Assembly (NCBI GenBank): GCA_022652655.1
Contig: JALCRQ010000004.1
Location: forward strand, 1 to 64,000
Origin: Oscillibacter sp.
GTDB taxonomy: Bacteria; Bacillota; Clostridia; Oscillospirales; Oscillospiraceae
DNA: 64,000 nucleotides
Reading direction: 5' to 3'
In this document: positions 15,285 to 23,049 of the stretch, piece by piece
Layout: each line of letters starts with the position of its first letter
How positions within the stretch are numbered: position 1 is the first letter of the stretch
Program-made: the position numbers and the translations under genes
Notes under the pieces: model-generated
The model's input: only the letters and a program-made list of their open reading frames with translations
Told to the model about the DNA's origin: nothing
The model's database searches: none

Positions 15285-16087
15285 TTGTAATCCGCGGCGC
15301 CGGGGATATTGCCACGGGAATTGCGCTGCGGCTGTATCGCTCGGGGATGCGGGTGGTGATGACCGATCTGCCGCACCCCACGGCCATCCGGCGCACGGTC
15401 TGCTTTTCCCAGGCCATTCCCATGGGCGCGTACACCGTGGAGGATGTGACGGCGGAGCTGGCCCGGGATGCCGGGCAGGCGGAGGAGATCCTCAGCCGGG
15501 GACGGATCCCGGTGCTGGCCGACCCGGAGGGCGCGTGCATCCGGGCGCTGCGGCCTGACGCCGTGGTGGACGCCATCCTGGCCAAGAGAAACCTGGGGAC
15601 CGCCATCACCGACGCTCCCGTGGTAGTGGGCGTGGGGCCGGGCTTCACCGCAGGCGCGGACTGCCGCGCGGTGGTGGAGACCATGCGGGGCCATACCCTG
15701 GGACGGGTCATTCTCCGGGGCACTGCCATCCCCAACACGGGGATTCCGGGGCTCATCGGCGGCTTTGCGGGGGAGCGGGTGCTCCGGGCCCCGGCCGATG
15801 GGGTGTTTCACCCGCTGCGTGAGATCGGAGACCGGGTGGAGCAGGGCGACGCGGCAGGCGAGGTCGGAGGGGCGCCCATGCGCTGCACCATCGGCGGCGT
15901 TCTCCGGGGCATCCTGGCGGACGGCACCCCAGTGACCCGGGGGATGAAGGCGGGGGATGTGGATCCCAGAGGAAAGCCGGAGTACTGCGCCGAAGCCTCG
16001 GATAAGGCGCTGGCGGTGGGCGGCGGCGTGCTGGAGGCGATTCTCGGCCTGACCGGCGTCCTGACCACCCGGCGTCCGGAAAAATAA
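15278..16087 (+). CDS. yqeB: EF2563/YqeB family selenium-dependent molybdenum hydroxylase maturation protein
   Basis: This 269-residue protein opens LIVIRGAGDIATGIALRLYR, a Rossmann-type dinucleotide motif. It continues with MTDLPHPTAIRRTVCFSQAI, the ILAKRN segment and TIGGVLRGI, all typical of the EF2563/YqeB family. Comparative genomics ties this family to selenium-dependent molybdenum hydroxylases, the selenium counterparts of xanthine dehydrogenase. ATG 15278 lies within the end of yqeC with gggggagacggtgag upstream. A strong hairpin terminator follows. Confidence 0.9.
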   Translation: MLIVIRGAGDIATGIALRLYRSGMRVVMTDLPHPTAIRRTVCFSQAIPMGAYTVEDVTAELARDAGQAEEILSRGRIPVLADPEGACIRALRPDAVVDAILAKRNLGTAITDAPVVVGVGPGFTAGADCRAVVETMRGHTLGRVILRGTAIPNTGIPGLIGGFAGERVLRAPADGVFHPLREIGDRVEQGDAAGEVGGAPMRCTIGGVLRGILADGTPVTRGMKAGDVDPRGKPEYCAEASDKALAVGGGVLEAILGLTGVLTTRRPEK

Positions 16088-16090
16088 ACC

Positions 16091-16130
16091 AGAGCGGCCC
16101 CGGCTTTTAAGCCGGGGCCGCTCTGTCGTT
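16091..16130. terminator. Terminator after yqeB
   Basis: A GC-rich stem starting AGAGCGGCCCCGGC (16091-16104) pairs with GCCGGGGCCGCTCT (16111-16124) around a short AT loop. A U-rich stretch follows on the + strand. It separates yqeB from the converging radical SAM gene. Confidence 0.7.
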
Positions 16131-16151
16131 TAAAATCGGTTTCAGCCGGGT

Positions 16152-17039
16152 TTACGCGATTTTCTCCAGCCACCGGAGATCGTAGGGCTCAAATACCGCG
16201 GCGCGGTAGGCCTCCGGATCCAGGGGCGTACCGTCCCAGTCGGCGTGGAGCTCGCCGTTCTGCTTGATCAGGATGTCGTAGAGGATGGCGTAGGTGACGC
16301 CGGTGACCGGGTCCCGTTCCACCATGGTGGAGTAGGGCAGGGTCTTGTGATAGGTCAGGGCCATCCCCCGGTAGTCGAAGTGAAAGCCGCAGCGCATGCG
16401 GCAGCCCTCCAGCCCGGTGTAGCGGGCCACCCGGCTCAGATCGTCCAGAATCCGGTCGCCGCTCCGGCGGTAGAGGTTTTCCGGCGTGGTGGCGGTATAG
16501 TCGAAGCGGAACTGCACCGCGGCGCCGGGGATTTTCCGAAACCGCTCCAGATAGGGGATCAGCCGCTCCGCGGGGTAGTCCCGGTAGAGCACGCAGTTTA
16601 CCCGGAAGGGAACGGGCAGCCGGGAGAGCAGCTCGTCGTTGGATTCCTGCACATAGTGCTGGAGATGGCGGGAGACGTTGATGCAGGTGATTTTGCCGCG
16701 GTTGCGCGCCGCGAAGGCCAGAAGATCCTCCTGGGAGCAGTGCTCCGACACCGGCAGCGTGGTGTTGATGTAGATCTTGTGGGTGGCGGGAACACAGTCC
16801 AGCATCCGCTGCAGAGAGGGGAGGTTGGCCAGAGGCTCTCCCCCCGTAAAGACAAAGTCGCATGCGGGCGTTAGGGCGTCCATTTGCGTGATGCTTTTGC
16901 AGATCGCGTCGACGGAGAAGCCTGTGAGATCCGCGTATTCGCCTTTGTTGATGCAGAACGGGCAGTGGTTTCCGCAGTCGTACGGAACGAACACTGTCAC
17001 CGTCGCGCCGCCGACCCGGGTTTTGTAGGGGTATTTCAT
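16152..17039 (-). CDS. Radical SAM protein, function unknown
   Basis: This 295-residue radical SAM enzyme has the [4Fe-4S] triad CxxxCxxC at C22, C26 and C29 (YDCGNHCPFC), and the SAM-binding GGEP motif around residue 66 (FVFTGGEPLAN). Further blocks INTTLPVSEHC and TCINVSRHLQHYV fit a TIM-barrel fold. It ends shortly after residue 290 with no SPASM-type cysteine cluster, apart from CRMRCGFHF near residue 220, which has two cysteines. The substrate is not apparent. Its place between selenium-linked genes is suggestive but may be chance, since it is on the opposite strand with its own leader. Confidence 0.8.
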   Translation of the reverse strand: MKYPYKTRVGGATVTVFVPYDCGNHCPFCINKGEYADLTGFSVDAICKSITQMDALTPACDFVFTGGEPLANLPSLQRMLDCVPATHKIYINTTLPVSEHCSQEDLLAFAARNRGKITCINVSRHLQHYVQESNDELLSRLPVPFRVNCVLYRDYPAERLIPYLERFRKIPGAAVQFRFDYTATTPENLYRRSGDRILDDLSRVARYTGLEGCRMRCGFHFDYRGMALTYHKTLPYSTMVERDPVTGVTYAILYDILIKQNGELHADWDGTPLDPEAYRAAVFEPYDLRWLEKIA

Positions 17040-17246
17040 GATGACCGGCCTTTCGGAATGGATTGCAGAGCTTTGGGCGGGCCGCGCCGGAAAAAACCGG
17101 GGCGCCCCATTCGGAAAAACCGCGGGTGGGTTTCCCGCGGTAACAGCCTGTTTGAAGCCTATTTTGTAAGTTTAAAATATTTTTATGAATTGGTCAAGTG
17201 AAAATCCGTCATTTTGGACACGAAGGGGAAGAAACACCTCCGGGAC

Positions 17247-17275
17247 TGTACACAGCCCGGGAAAAATGCTATAAT
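17247..17275 (+). promoter_or_regulatory. Extended -10 promoter before the FHA-FtsW gene
   Basis: TATAAT at 17270-17275 is preceded by TGC (extended -10) and lies 17 bases after TGTACA (17247-17252). It is 44 bases ahead of the GTG start. The 17040-17246 region upstream holds a GC-rich hairpin (ACCGCGGG with CCCGCGGT near 17117-17142) and no gene. Confidence 0.55.
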
Positions 17276-17318
17276 TGCCCCAGACAGAAAGCGGGGCTTC
17301 TGATTCGGAGGTGGACGA

Positions 17319-19160
17319 GTGAGCCTGATTACACAAAAGCTGCAGACGGCGCTGGATGCGCTGGAGGCCTTTCTGGCGGCGAATCCGTCGGCCGGGCTCT
17401 GGTATTCCGCGGCGGTGCGCTTTGTCTTTCCGGTGCTGGCGTTCCTGATCCTGCTGCGCGCCATTCGGTCGCTGCTGCGGGTGCCCCACACGCCGGAGGT
17501 GTGGGGGCAGCTGAGCCTGCCCAACGGCGCACCTATTTTGCTGACCCATTGGGAGAATATCATCGGCCGGGGGAAAACCGCGGACGTCTATCTCAACTAT
17601 CCCAGTATTTCCCGCCAGCATGCCGCCATCTGCCGCAGCGACGACGAGCAGTGGACGCTGTACGACCTCCGCTCCACCGGCGGCACGCTGGTGAACGGCC
17701 GGCAGGTGGAGGAGTCCGCCCCGGTGAAGATGGGGGACACCATCACGCTGGGCGGCGTGCCGCTGCTGTTTCTCCCACAGACGGTGGATGAGCAGCAGGC
17801 TGTGGAAAAGCGCCGCCGGGCGGAGCGGCCGGCGGCCATCTGGCCGTCGTTCCTGTGGCTGACGCTGTTTCAGGTTTTGACCTGCCTGCAGCTGATCCTG
17901 GCCCAGGGGAAGACGGCCACGGTGGCGACACCGCTGACGTTTCTGGGGCTTACGGCGCTGATGTGGGTCTACTTTGCTGCGCTGCGCATTTCCTGCTGCG
18001 TGGGGTTTGAGATGGAGACCATCGCTTTTTTCCTCTCCACCCTCTCCCTGGCCGTGACGGCCTCCTCGGCGCCCCGGGCGCTGCCCAAGCAGTTTGCGGC
18101 TGTGGCTTTGGGCCTTCTGGCCTTTTTGATCCTGGGCCTTTTCCTGCGGGATCTGCGTCGGACGCAGAAGCTCCGCTGGCTGATGGCGGCGGGTGCCATC
18201 GGGCTTCTGGGCATCACGCTGGTGCTGGGCCATACCAAGTTCGGCGCCACCAACTGGATCTCCCTGGGCGGCATGTCCCTCCAACCCTCCGAGCTTGCCA
18301 AAATCTGCTATATTTTTGCCGGCTCCGCCACGCTGGAGCGGCTGTTCCGCAAGCGGAACCTGACGCTCTTTATCGTGCTTACCGGCCTTTGCATCGGACT
18401 TCTGGGCCTGATGAGCGATTTCGGCACCGCTGCCATCTTCTTTGTGACGTTTCTGGTGATCGCCTATCTCCGCTCCGGCGATTTTGCCACGCTGGCCCTG
18501 ATCTGCGGCGGCGCGGTGTTCGGGGCGGGGATTGTTCTCAAGTTCAAGCCCTATATTCTCCGGCGCTTCGCCTCCTGGGGCCACGCGTGGCAGGCTGTGT
18601 CCACCACCGGCTTCCAGCAGACCCGCACCATGTCGGCCGCTGCCTCCGGCGGACTGGTGGGCATGGGCGCGGGCAGCGGCTGGCTGCACAAGGTGCCCGC
18701 CGCGGACACCGATCTGGTGTTCGGCATGGTCTGCGAGGAGTGGGGACTGCTGATCGCGCTTTTGGCTGTGGCCTCCATCGTCGTCCTGGCGGTGTTCGCC
18801 GCCCGGGCCTGCCGGGTGGGCCGCTCCAGCTTTTATACCATCGCCGCCTGCGCGGCGGCGTCGCTGATGGTGTTTCAGACCTGCCTCAACGTGTTCGGCG
18901 CGGTGGATCTGCTGCCGCTGACCGGCGTGACGTTCCCCTTCGTCTCCAACGGCGGAAGCGCCATGGTGTCTGCCTGGGGCCTTCTGGCCTACCTCAAGGC
19001 CACCGACACCCGGGAGAACGCCAGCTTCGCCATCAGCATGCGCAAGCGCCGCCGCCTGCTGGAGGAGGCCAGGCGCCGCACGGAGCCGGCGGGCAATCCC
19101 TTCGACGGCCCGGACGGCGGATTTGAAGACGGGGAGGTGCCGCCGGATGAAGAAGATTGA
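17319..19160 (+). CDS. FHA domain fused to FtsW/RodA/SpoVE-type glycosyltransferase
   Basis: The 613-residue protein has a membrane segment at about 31-50, an FHA phosphothreonine-binding domain at about 75-150 (GRG at 83, SISRQH at 96-101, NGR at 126), then a full SEDS domain from about 175 to 575. The SEDS part shows the conserved FGATNWISLGGMSLQPSELA, LMSDFGTAAIF, SGGLVGMGAGSGW and TFPFVSNGGSAM blocks. SEDS proteins polymerise lipid II into peptidoglycan together with a class B PBP, which is the next gene and overlaps this one by 14 bases. The FHA domain suggests control by a PASTA-type Ser/Thr kinase. The start is GTG 17319 after cggaggtggac. Confidence 0.9.
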   Translation: MSLITQKLQTALDALEAFLAANPSAGLWYSAAVRFVFPVLAFLILLRAIRSLLRVPHTPEVWGQLSLPNGAPILLTHWENIIGRGKTADVYLNYPSISRQHAAICRSDDEQWTLYDLRSTGGTLVNGRQVEESAPVKMGDTITLGGVPLLFLPQTVDEQQAVEKRRRAERPAAIWPSFLWLTLFQVLTCLQLILAQGKTATVATPLTFLGLTALMWVYFAALRISCCVGFEMETIAFFLSTLSLAVTASSAPRALPKQFAAVALGLLAFLILGLFLRDLRRTQKLRWLMAAGAIGLLGITLVLGHTKFGATNWISLGGMSLQPSELAKICYIFAGSATLERLFRKRNLTLFIVLTGLCIGLLGLMSDFGTAAIFFVTFLVIAYLRSGDFATLALICGGAVFGAGIVLKFKPYILRRFASWGHAWQAVSTTGFQQTRTMSAAASGGLVGMGAGSGWLHKVPAADTDLVFGMVCEEWGLLIALLAVASIVVLAVFAARACRVGRSSFYTIAACAAASLMVFQTCLNVFGAVDLLPLTGVTFPFVSNGGSAMVSAWGLLAYLKATDTRENASFAISMRKRRRLLEEARRRTEPAGNPFDGPDGGFEDGEVPPDEED

Positions 19161-20517
19161 GCACCGCGCGGTGATCTGCCGGATTCTGGCCCTGGCTCTG
19201 GTGGTGGGCATGGGAATTTTCGTGTTTCGCTGGGCCACCCGGGGAAACCGCTGGGTTTCCGCCGCGTTCAACCGCCATCTCTACAACAGCGACGGCGTCC
19301 TGGCCAGCGGAACCGTGCTGGATCGGGACGGCGACGTCCTCAGCTCAGTGGGCGCGGACGGCAAACGCACCTATTACGCCAGCGCGGACGTCCGGAAGGC
19401 CACGCTCCACGCGGTGGGCGACCTGCAGGGCAATATCGCCACCGGCGCGCTGAACGCCTTTGCCGGTGATCTCACCGGCTTCAACCTGCTGGGCGGCGCC
19501 TTTGACGCCCGGCGGGGCAACAGCCTCTACCTCACCATCGACGCCTACTATAACAACGTGGCCTATCAGGCGCTGAACGGCCGCCGGGGTGCGGTGTGCG
19601 TGTACAATTACAAGACGGGGGAAATTCTCTGCATGGTGTCCGCCCCGTCCTACGATCCCATGAACGTCCCGGCGGATCTCACCACCAGCGACCGCTATCA
19701 GGGCGCGTACCTGAACCGCGTGCTCTCCTCCACCTTTACGCCGGGCTCGGTGTTCAAAACCGTTACGGCGGCCGCCGCCATTGAAAAGCTCCCGGATTAT
19801 CAGAACAGAACCTGGACGTGCAGGGGCTCCGTGACCATCAACGGCAACGTCATCACCTGTGCGGGCAGGCACGGGGAGCAGACCCTGGGCCAGGCCCTGG
19901 CCAACTCCTGCAACGTGGCCTTTGCGGAGATTGCCGACGAGCTGGGCGCGGATACGCTGCGGGCGTACACCGAAAAGGCGGGACTGACCGACAGCTACTC
20001 TGTCAGCGGCCTTCCCACGGCCAAAGGCACCTTTGATTTCAAAAATCTTTCCGACGATCAGTTGGGCTGGGCCGGCGTGGGACAGTACCGCGATCTGGTG
20101 AATCCCTGCGCGCTGATGGTCTATATGGGGGCCGTCGCCGGCGGCGGAAAGGCCGCGGAGCCCTATCTGGCGGAAAAGACGGTGAGCCCGCTGGGGATTA
20201 AAAACTCCCTGCGGACCCGCAAAACCACGGACACGCTGATCGACCCCTCCACGGCGGCGGTGCTGGCGGACATGATGGCCGACAACGTGGACAAGACCTA
20301 TGGCAGGGAGCGGTTTCCCAACATGGATCTGTGCGCCAAATCCGGCACCGCGGAGGTGGGAGACGGAAAATCCCCCCACGCCTGGTTTACCGGCTTTCTG
20401 CGGGACGCGGACAAGCCCTACGCCTTTACCGTTCTGGTGGAAAACGGCGGCGGCGGCGCGTCTGTGGCCGGAACGGTGGCGGGCAAGGTGCTGCGGGCCG
20501 TGACCGGCCAAAAATAG
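19147..20517 (+). CDS. Penicillin-binding transpeptidase (class B PBP, PbpA-like)
   Basis: The 456-residue protein has one N-terminal membrane anchor (about 10-30) and a transpeptidase domain with the three catalytic motifs in order: S201-V-F-K204 in FTPGSVFK, S254-C-N256, and K398-S-G-T401 followed by AEVG. It crosslinks peptidoglycan made by the SEDS protein encoded upstream. The layout FHA-SEDS followed by a short PBP resembles the rodA-pbpA pair of actinobacterial and Clostridial FHA loci. There is little room for the usual dimerisation region, and no PASTA domain. ATG 19147 lies inside the upstream gene, so translation is coupled. A strong terminator follows. Confidence 0.9.
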   Translation: MKKIEHRAVICRILALALVVGMGIFVFRWATRGNRWVSAAFNRHLYNSDGVLASGTVLDRDGDVLSSVGADGKRTYYASADVRKATLHAVGDLQGNIATGALNAFAGDLTGFNLLGGAFDARRGNSLYLTIDAYYNNVAYQALNGRRGAVCVYNYKTGEILCMVSAPSYDPMNVPADLTTSDRYQGAYLNRVLSSTFTPGSVFKTVTAAAAIEKLPDYQNRTWTCRGSVTINGNVITCAGRHGEQTLGQALANSCNVAFAEIADELGADTLRAYTEKAGLTDSYSVSGLPTAKGTFDFKNLSDDQLGWAGVGQYRDLVNPCALMVYMGAVAGGGKAAEPYLAEKTVSPLGIKNSLRTRKTTDTLIDPSTAAVLADMMADNVDKTYGRERFPNMDLCAKSGTAEVGDGKSPHAWFTGFLRDADKPYAFTVLVENGGGGASVAGTVAGKVLRAVTGQK

Positions 20518-20527
20518 AGACGGAGCT

Positions 20528-20571
20528 CCGGGGCCGGGCCGCGCTGAATGGGGGCCCGGCCCCGGGCGTTT
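20528..20571 (+). terminator. Terminator after the PBP gene
   Basis: The stem CCGGGGCCGGGCC pairs with GGCCCGGCCCCGG across a 12-base loop, followed by GCGTTTT. Confidence 0.7.
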
Positions 20572-20647
20572 TCCGGCGGCTCCGGCCCGGCAAAGCCCGC
20601 GGGAAAGGCGATGCTTCAATTTGATTCAGGAAAACGATCAAAGATAG

Positions 20648-20672
20648 TTACAATCGTTAAAAACGATTGTAA
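20648..20672. promoter_or_regulatory. Perfect palindrome upstream of the yedF promoter
   Basis: TTACAATCGTT and AACGATTGTAA form an 11-bp perfect inverted repeat around AAA. It ends 16 bases before a promoter -35 box (20689) and is not followed by a T run. It is therefore more likely a regulator site than a terminator. The cognate protein is unknown. Confidence 0.6.
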
Positions 20673-20688
20673 AACGGAGAGGCAGCCC

Positions 20689-20717
20689 TTGCTTTTTTCA
20701 GGTGCCGCCCTTACAAT
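20689..20717 (+). promoter_or_regulatory. Promoter of the yedF operon
   Basis: TTGCTT (20689-20694) and TACAAT (20712-20717) are separated by 17 bases, about 50 bases upstream of the yedF ATG. Confidence 0.65.
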
Positions 20718-20766
20718 GAGGGTAAAAGAATCCCCCGCCGGCGGCGGGGAGACGGAGGAAAGATCC

Positions 20767-21381
20767 ATGAATAAAGTTGTTGTAAATTCCATGGGGGATC
20801 AGTGCCCCGTTCCGGTTGTCAAGGCCACCCACGCTCTGCGGGATATGAAAGAGCCCGGCGTGCTGGAGGTTCGCGTGGACAATGAGATTGCGGTGCAGAA
20901 CCTCAACCGTCTGGCCGGCGGCTATAAGCTGCCCATCCACTCCGAAAAGGTGAGCGACGGGGAGTTCGTGGTCACCATGGAGGTAAAGGAGCCGGTGCAG
21001 GTTGTGGTGGCTGAGGACGAGACGCTCTGCACGCCGGATGCCCGGGGCAGCTTTGTGGTGGCGGTGGATACCGACGCCATGGGCCGGGGGGACGACAAGC
21101 TGGGCCGCACGCTTCTCAAGGGCTTTTTGTATGCGGTGAGCCAGCTGCCCCAGCTGCCCAAGACCATCCTCTTTTATAACGGCGGCGCCCATCTCACGGT
21201 GAAGGGCTCCGAATCCCTGGACGATCTCAAGAGCATGGAGGCCCAGGGCGTGGAGATCCTGACCTGCGGCACCTGCCTGAACTTCTACGGCCTCACCGAT
21301 GAGCTGGCCGTGGGCGGCGTGACCAACATGTACTCCATCGTGGAGAAGCTGGCGGGCGCGTCCAAGATTATCAAGCCGTGA
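20767..21381 (+). CDS. yedF: Sulfurtransferase-like selenium metabolism protein YedF
   Basis: This 204-residue protein has a TusA/SirA-like domain at residues 1-75 with the CPxP motif at C13 (DQCPVPVV), and a DsrE-like second domain with CGTCLNFYG near residue 165. This two-domain form is the YedF protein linked to selenium metabolism, thought to shuttle activated sulfur or selenium. The start ATG 20767 follows ggaggaaagatcc. The stop overlaps the GTG of the cysteine-desulfurase-like gene, the likely donor enzyme. With yqeB/yqeC nearby, it supports a selenium-dependent molybdenum hydroxylase pathway. Confidence 0.9.
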   Translation: MNKVVVNSMGDQCPVPVVKATHALRDMKEPGVLEVRVDNEIAVQNLNRLAGGYKLPIHSEKVSDGEFVVTMEVKEPVQVVVAEDETLCTPDARGSFVVAVDTDAMGRGDDKLGRTLLKGFLYAVSQLPQLPKTILFYNGGAHLTVKGSESLDDLKSMEAQGVEILTCGTCLNFYGLTDELAVGGVTNMYSIVEKLAGASKIIKP

Positions 21382-22520
21382 TTTATCTGGACAACGCGGC
21401 CACCACGCTGCACAAGCCCCCCTGCGTGGGGAAGGCGGTGCTGGCGGCCATGGGCAGCTTTGGCAACAGCGGCCGGGGTACCCACGAGGAATCGCTGACG
21501 GCGGCCCGGGTGATCTACGGGGCCCGGGAGCGGCTGGCGGCTCTGTTTCACTGTCCCAGGGCCGATCACGTGTGCTTTACCGCCAATTCCACGGAGGCGC
21601 TGAATATTGCCGTGGCGGGGCTGTTCGGCCCCGGGGATCACGTGATCTCCACGGATCTGGAGCACAACTCCGTGCTCCGGCCCCTCTATCGGCTCCGCAG
21701 TCAGGGCGGGGCGGTGGACTTCGTGCCCGCCGACCGGCAGGGCTGCATCGACTACGGGGACTTCGAGCGCCTCCTGCGGCCCGGAACCCGGGCCGTCGTG
21801 TGCACCCACGGCTCCAATCTGACGGGAAATCTGCTGGATCTGGGACGGATCGGCGCGTTCTGCCGGGCCCACGGCCTCCTTTTTGTGGTGGACGCGTCTC
21901 AGACCGCCGGGGTGTTTCCCATCAATATGGAACAGTGGGGCATCGACGTTTTGTGCTTTACCGGCCACAAGAGCCTACTGGGTCCCCAGGGCACCGGCGG
22001 ACTGTGCGTCCGGGGCGAGCTGCCCATCCGGCCCTGGAAGGTGGGCGGCACCGGCGTGCACAGCTACTCCGAGACGCAGCCGGAGGCCTATCCCACCCGG
22101 CTGGAGGCCGGGACGCTGAACGGCCACGGCATTGCCGGGCTTTACGCGGCTCTGGGCTTTCTGGAGGAGACGGGAATCGACGTCATCCGCGCCAGAGAGC
22201 AGGCGCTGGCCCGCCGGTTCTGGGAGCGGGTGCACGGCCTTCCCGGCGTGACGGTTTACGGCGACTTCTCCGACTTTGAGCGCGCACCGGTGGTGACGCT
22301 GAATCTGGGGGAGTGCGATTCCGCCGAGGTGTCGGACGAGCTGACGGAGCGCTGGGAGATCGCCACCCGGCCCGGGGCGCACTGTGCGCCCAGACTCCAC
22401 CGCGCCCTGGGGACGGAGGAGCAGGGGGCTGTGCGGTTCTCCTGGTCATGGTACAATACGGAAGAAGAAACGGACACCGCGGCGGACGCCGTGGAGGCCC
22501 TGGCAAAGGAAGCACGCTGA
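21378..22520 (+). CDS. Aminotransferase class V / cysteine desulfurase-like protein
   Basis: The 380-residue PLP enzyme has its Schiff-base lysine at about K198 (FTGHKSLLGPQGTGGL), the N-terminal IYLDNAATTLHKP, STDLEHNS, and a C-terminal cysteine in RPGAHCAPRLHRAL that would carry the persulfide or selenide. It belongs to the CsdA/SufS-like branch associated with yedF and DUF3343. It is the likely source of activated sulfur or selenium for the preceding YedF protein. The start GTG 21378 overlaps the yedF stop. Two bases separate its stop from the DUF3343 start, so these genes are one transcript. Confidence 0.9.
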   Translation: MIYLDNAATTLHKPPCVGKAVLAAMGSFGNSGRGTHEESLTAARVIYGARERLAALFHCPRADHVCFTANSTEALNIAVAGLFGPGDHVISTDLEHNSVLRPLYRLRSQGGAVDFVPADRQGCIDYGDFERLLRPGTRAVVCTHGSNLTGNLLDLGRIGAFCRAHGLLFVVDASQTAGVFPINMEQWGIDVLCFTGHKSLLGPQGTGGLCVRGELPIRPWKVGGTGVHSYSETQPEAYPTRLEAGTLNGHGIAGLYAALGFLEETGIDVIRAREQALARRFWERVHGLPGVTVYGDFSDFERAPVVTLNLGECDSAEVSDELTERWEIATRPGAHCAPRLHRALGTEEQGAVRFSWSWYNTEEETDTAADAVEALAKEAR

Positions 22521-22521
22521 T

Positions 22522-22758
22522 ATGCGGGAAAAACAAAAGAAACTGGTAGTGACGTTCCGCACCACGGCAGGCGCCATGGCGATGGAGGAGGCCTGCCGCT
22601 CCGCGGCGGCGCCGGGACGGCTGATTCCCGTTCCCCGGGCGATTACGGCGGGGTGCGGCATGTGCTGGGCGGCGCCTCCCGAGAGCCGGGCGGCGATTGA
22701 GGAGCTGGTGGTTCGGGAGCACCTGGATGTGGACGGACTGTACGACGTCCTGCTGTGA
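22522..22758 (+). CDS. DUF3343 domain protein (putative Se/S carrier)
   Basis: This 78-residue protein begins REKQKKLVVTFRTTAGAMAM and has PRAITAGCGMCWAAPP, the Gly/Cys-rich loop of the DUF3343 family. Genes of this family travel with selenium-dependent molybdenum hydroxylase genes, and the product is predicted to bind sulfur or selenium. It is encoded two bases after the desulfurase-like gene. No better function can be given from the sequence. Confidence 0.8.
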   Translation: MREKQKKLVVTFRTTAGAMAMEEACRSAAAPGRLIPVPRAITAGCGMCWAAPPESRAAIEELVVREHLDVDGLYDVLL

Positions 22759-22771
22759 GGAAGGAGAAGCT

Positions 22772-22951
22772 GTGGCCGGAGCAAGCGCCTGTGAAGAATG
22801 CGTCTATTACGACTGCGACGAGGAGAACGACTGCTGGTACTGCACCGCAGATTTGGATGAGGACGAGATGGAGCGGTTTCTCCGTTCGGAGGTGAACCGC
22901 TGCCCCTTTTACCGGAGGGGCGACGATTATCAAAGCGCCCGCCGTCAGTAA
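22772..22951 (+). CDS. Small Cys-rich acidic protein (DUF6472-like)
   Basis: This 59-residue protein starts at GTG 22772 with aaggag six bases upstream. It reads ACEECVYYDCDEENDCWYC, then an acidic helix (DEDEMERFLRSEVNRCPFY). Six cysteines and the CxxC pairs suggest metal binding. Similar small proteins are common in Clostridia (DUF6472) without a known role. A terminator hairpin follows, so it is the last gene of the yedF operon. Confidence 0.75.
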   Translation: MAGASACEECVYYDCDEENDCWYCTADLDEDEMERFLRSEVNRCPFYRRGDDYQSARRQ

Positions 22952-22961
22952 CGGCAGATGA

Positions 22962-22997
22962 AAAAACCGGCGCCCGTTTGGGACGCCGGCTTTTTGC
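22962..22997 (+). terminator. Terminator of the yedF operon
   Basis: AAAAAACCGGCG pairs with CGCCGGCTTTTT around CCCGTTTGGGA. Confidence 0.8.
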
Positions 22998-23049
22998 GCG
23001 CCGGGCCGGGGAACCGCCGGCGGGGGCCGGATCCCGCCCCCCGGGACGC

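Noticed and set aside
17172-19271. 699-codon minus-strand frame opposite the FHA-FtsW gene
   Set aside because: The translated sequence is a His/Gln/Arg/Gly-rich shadow without domains, while the + strand encodes a clear FHA-SEDS protein.
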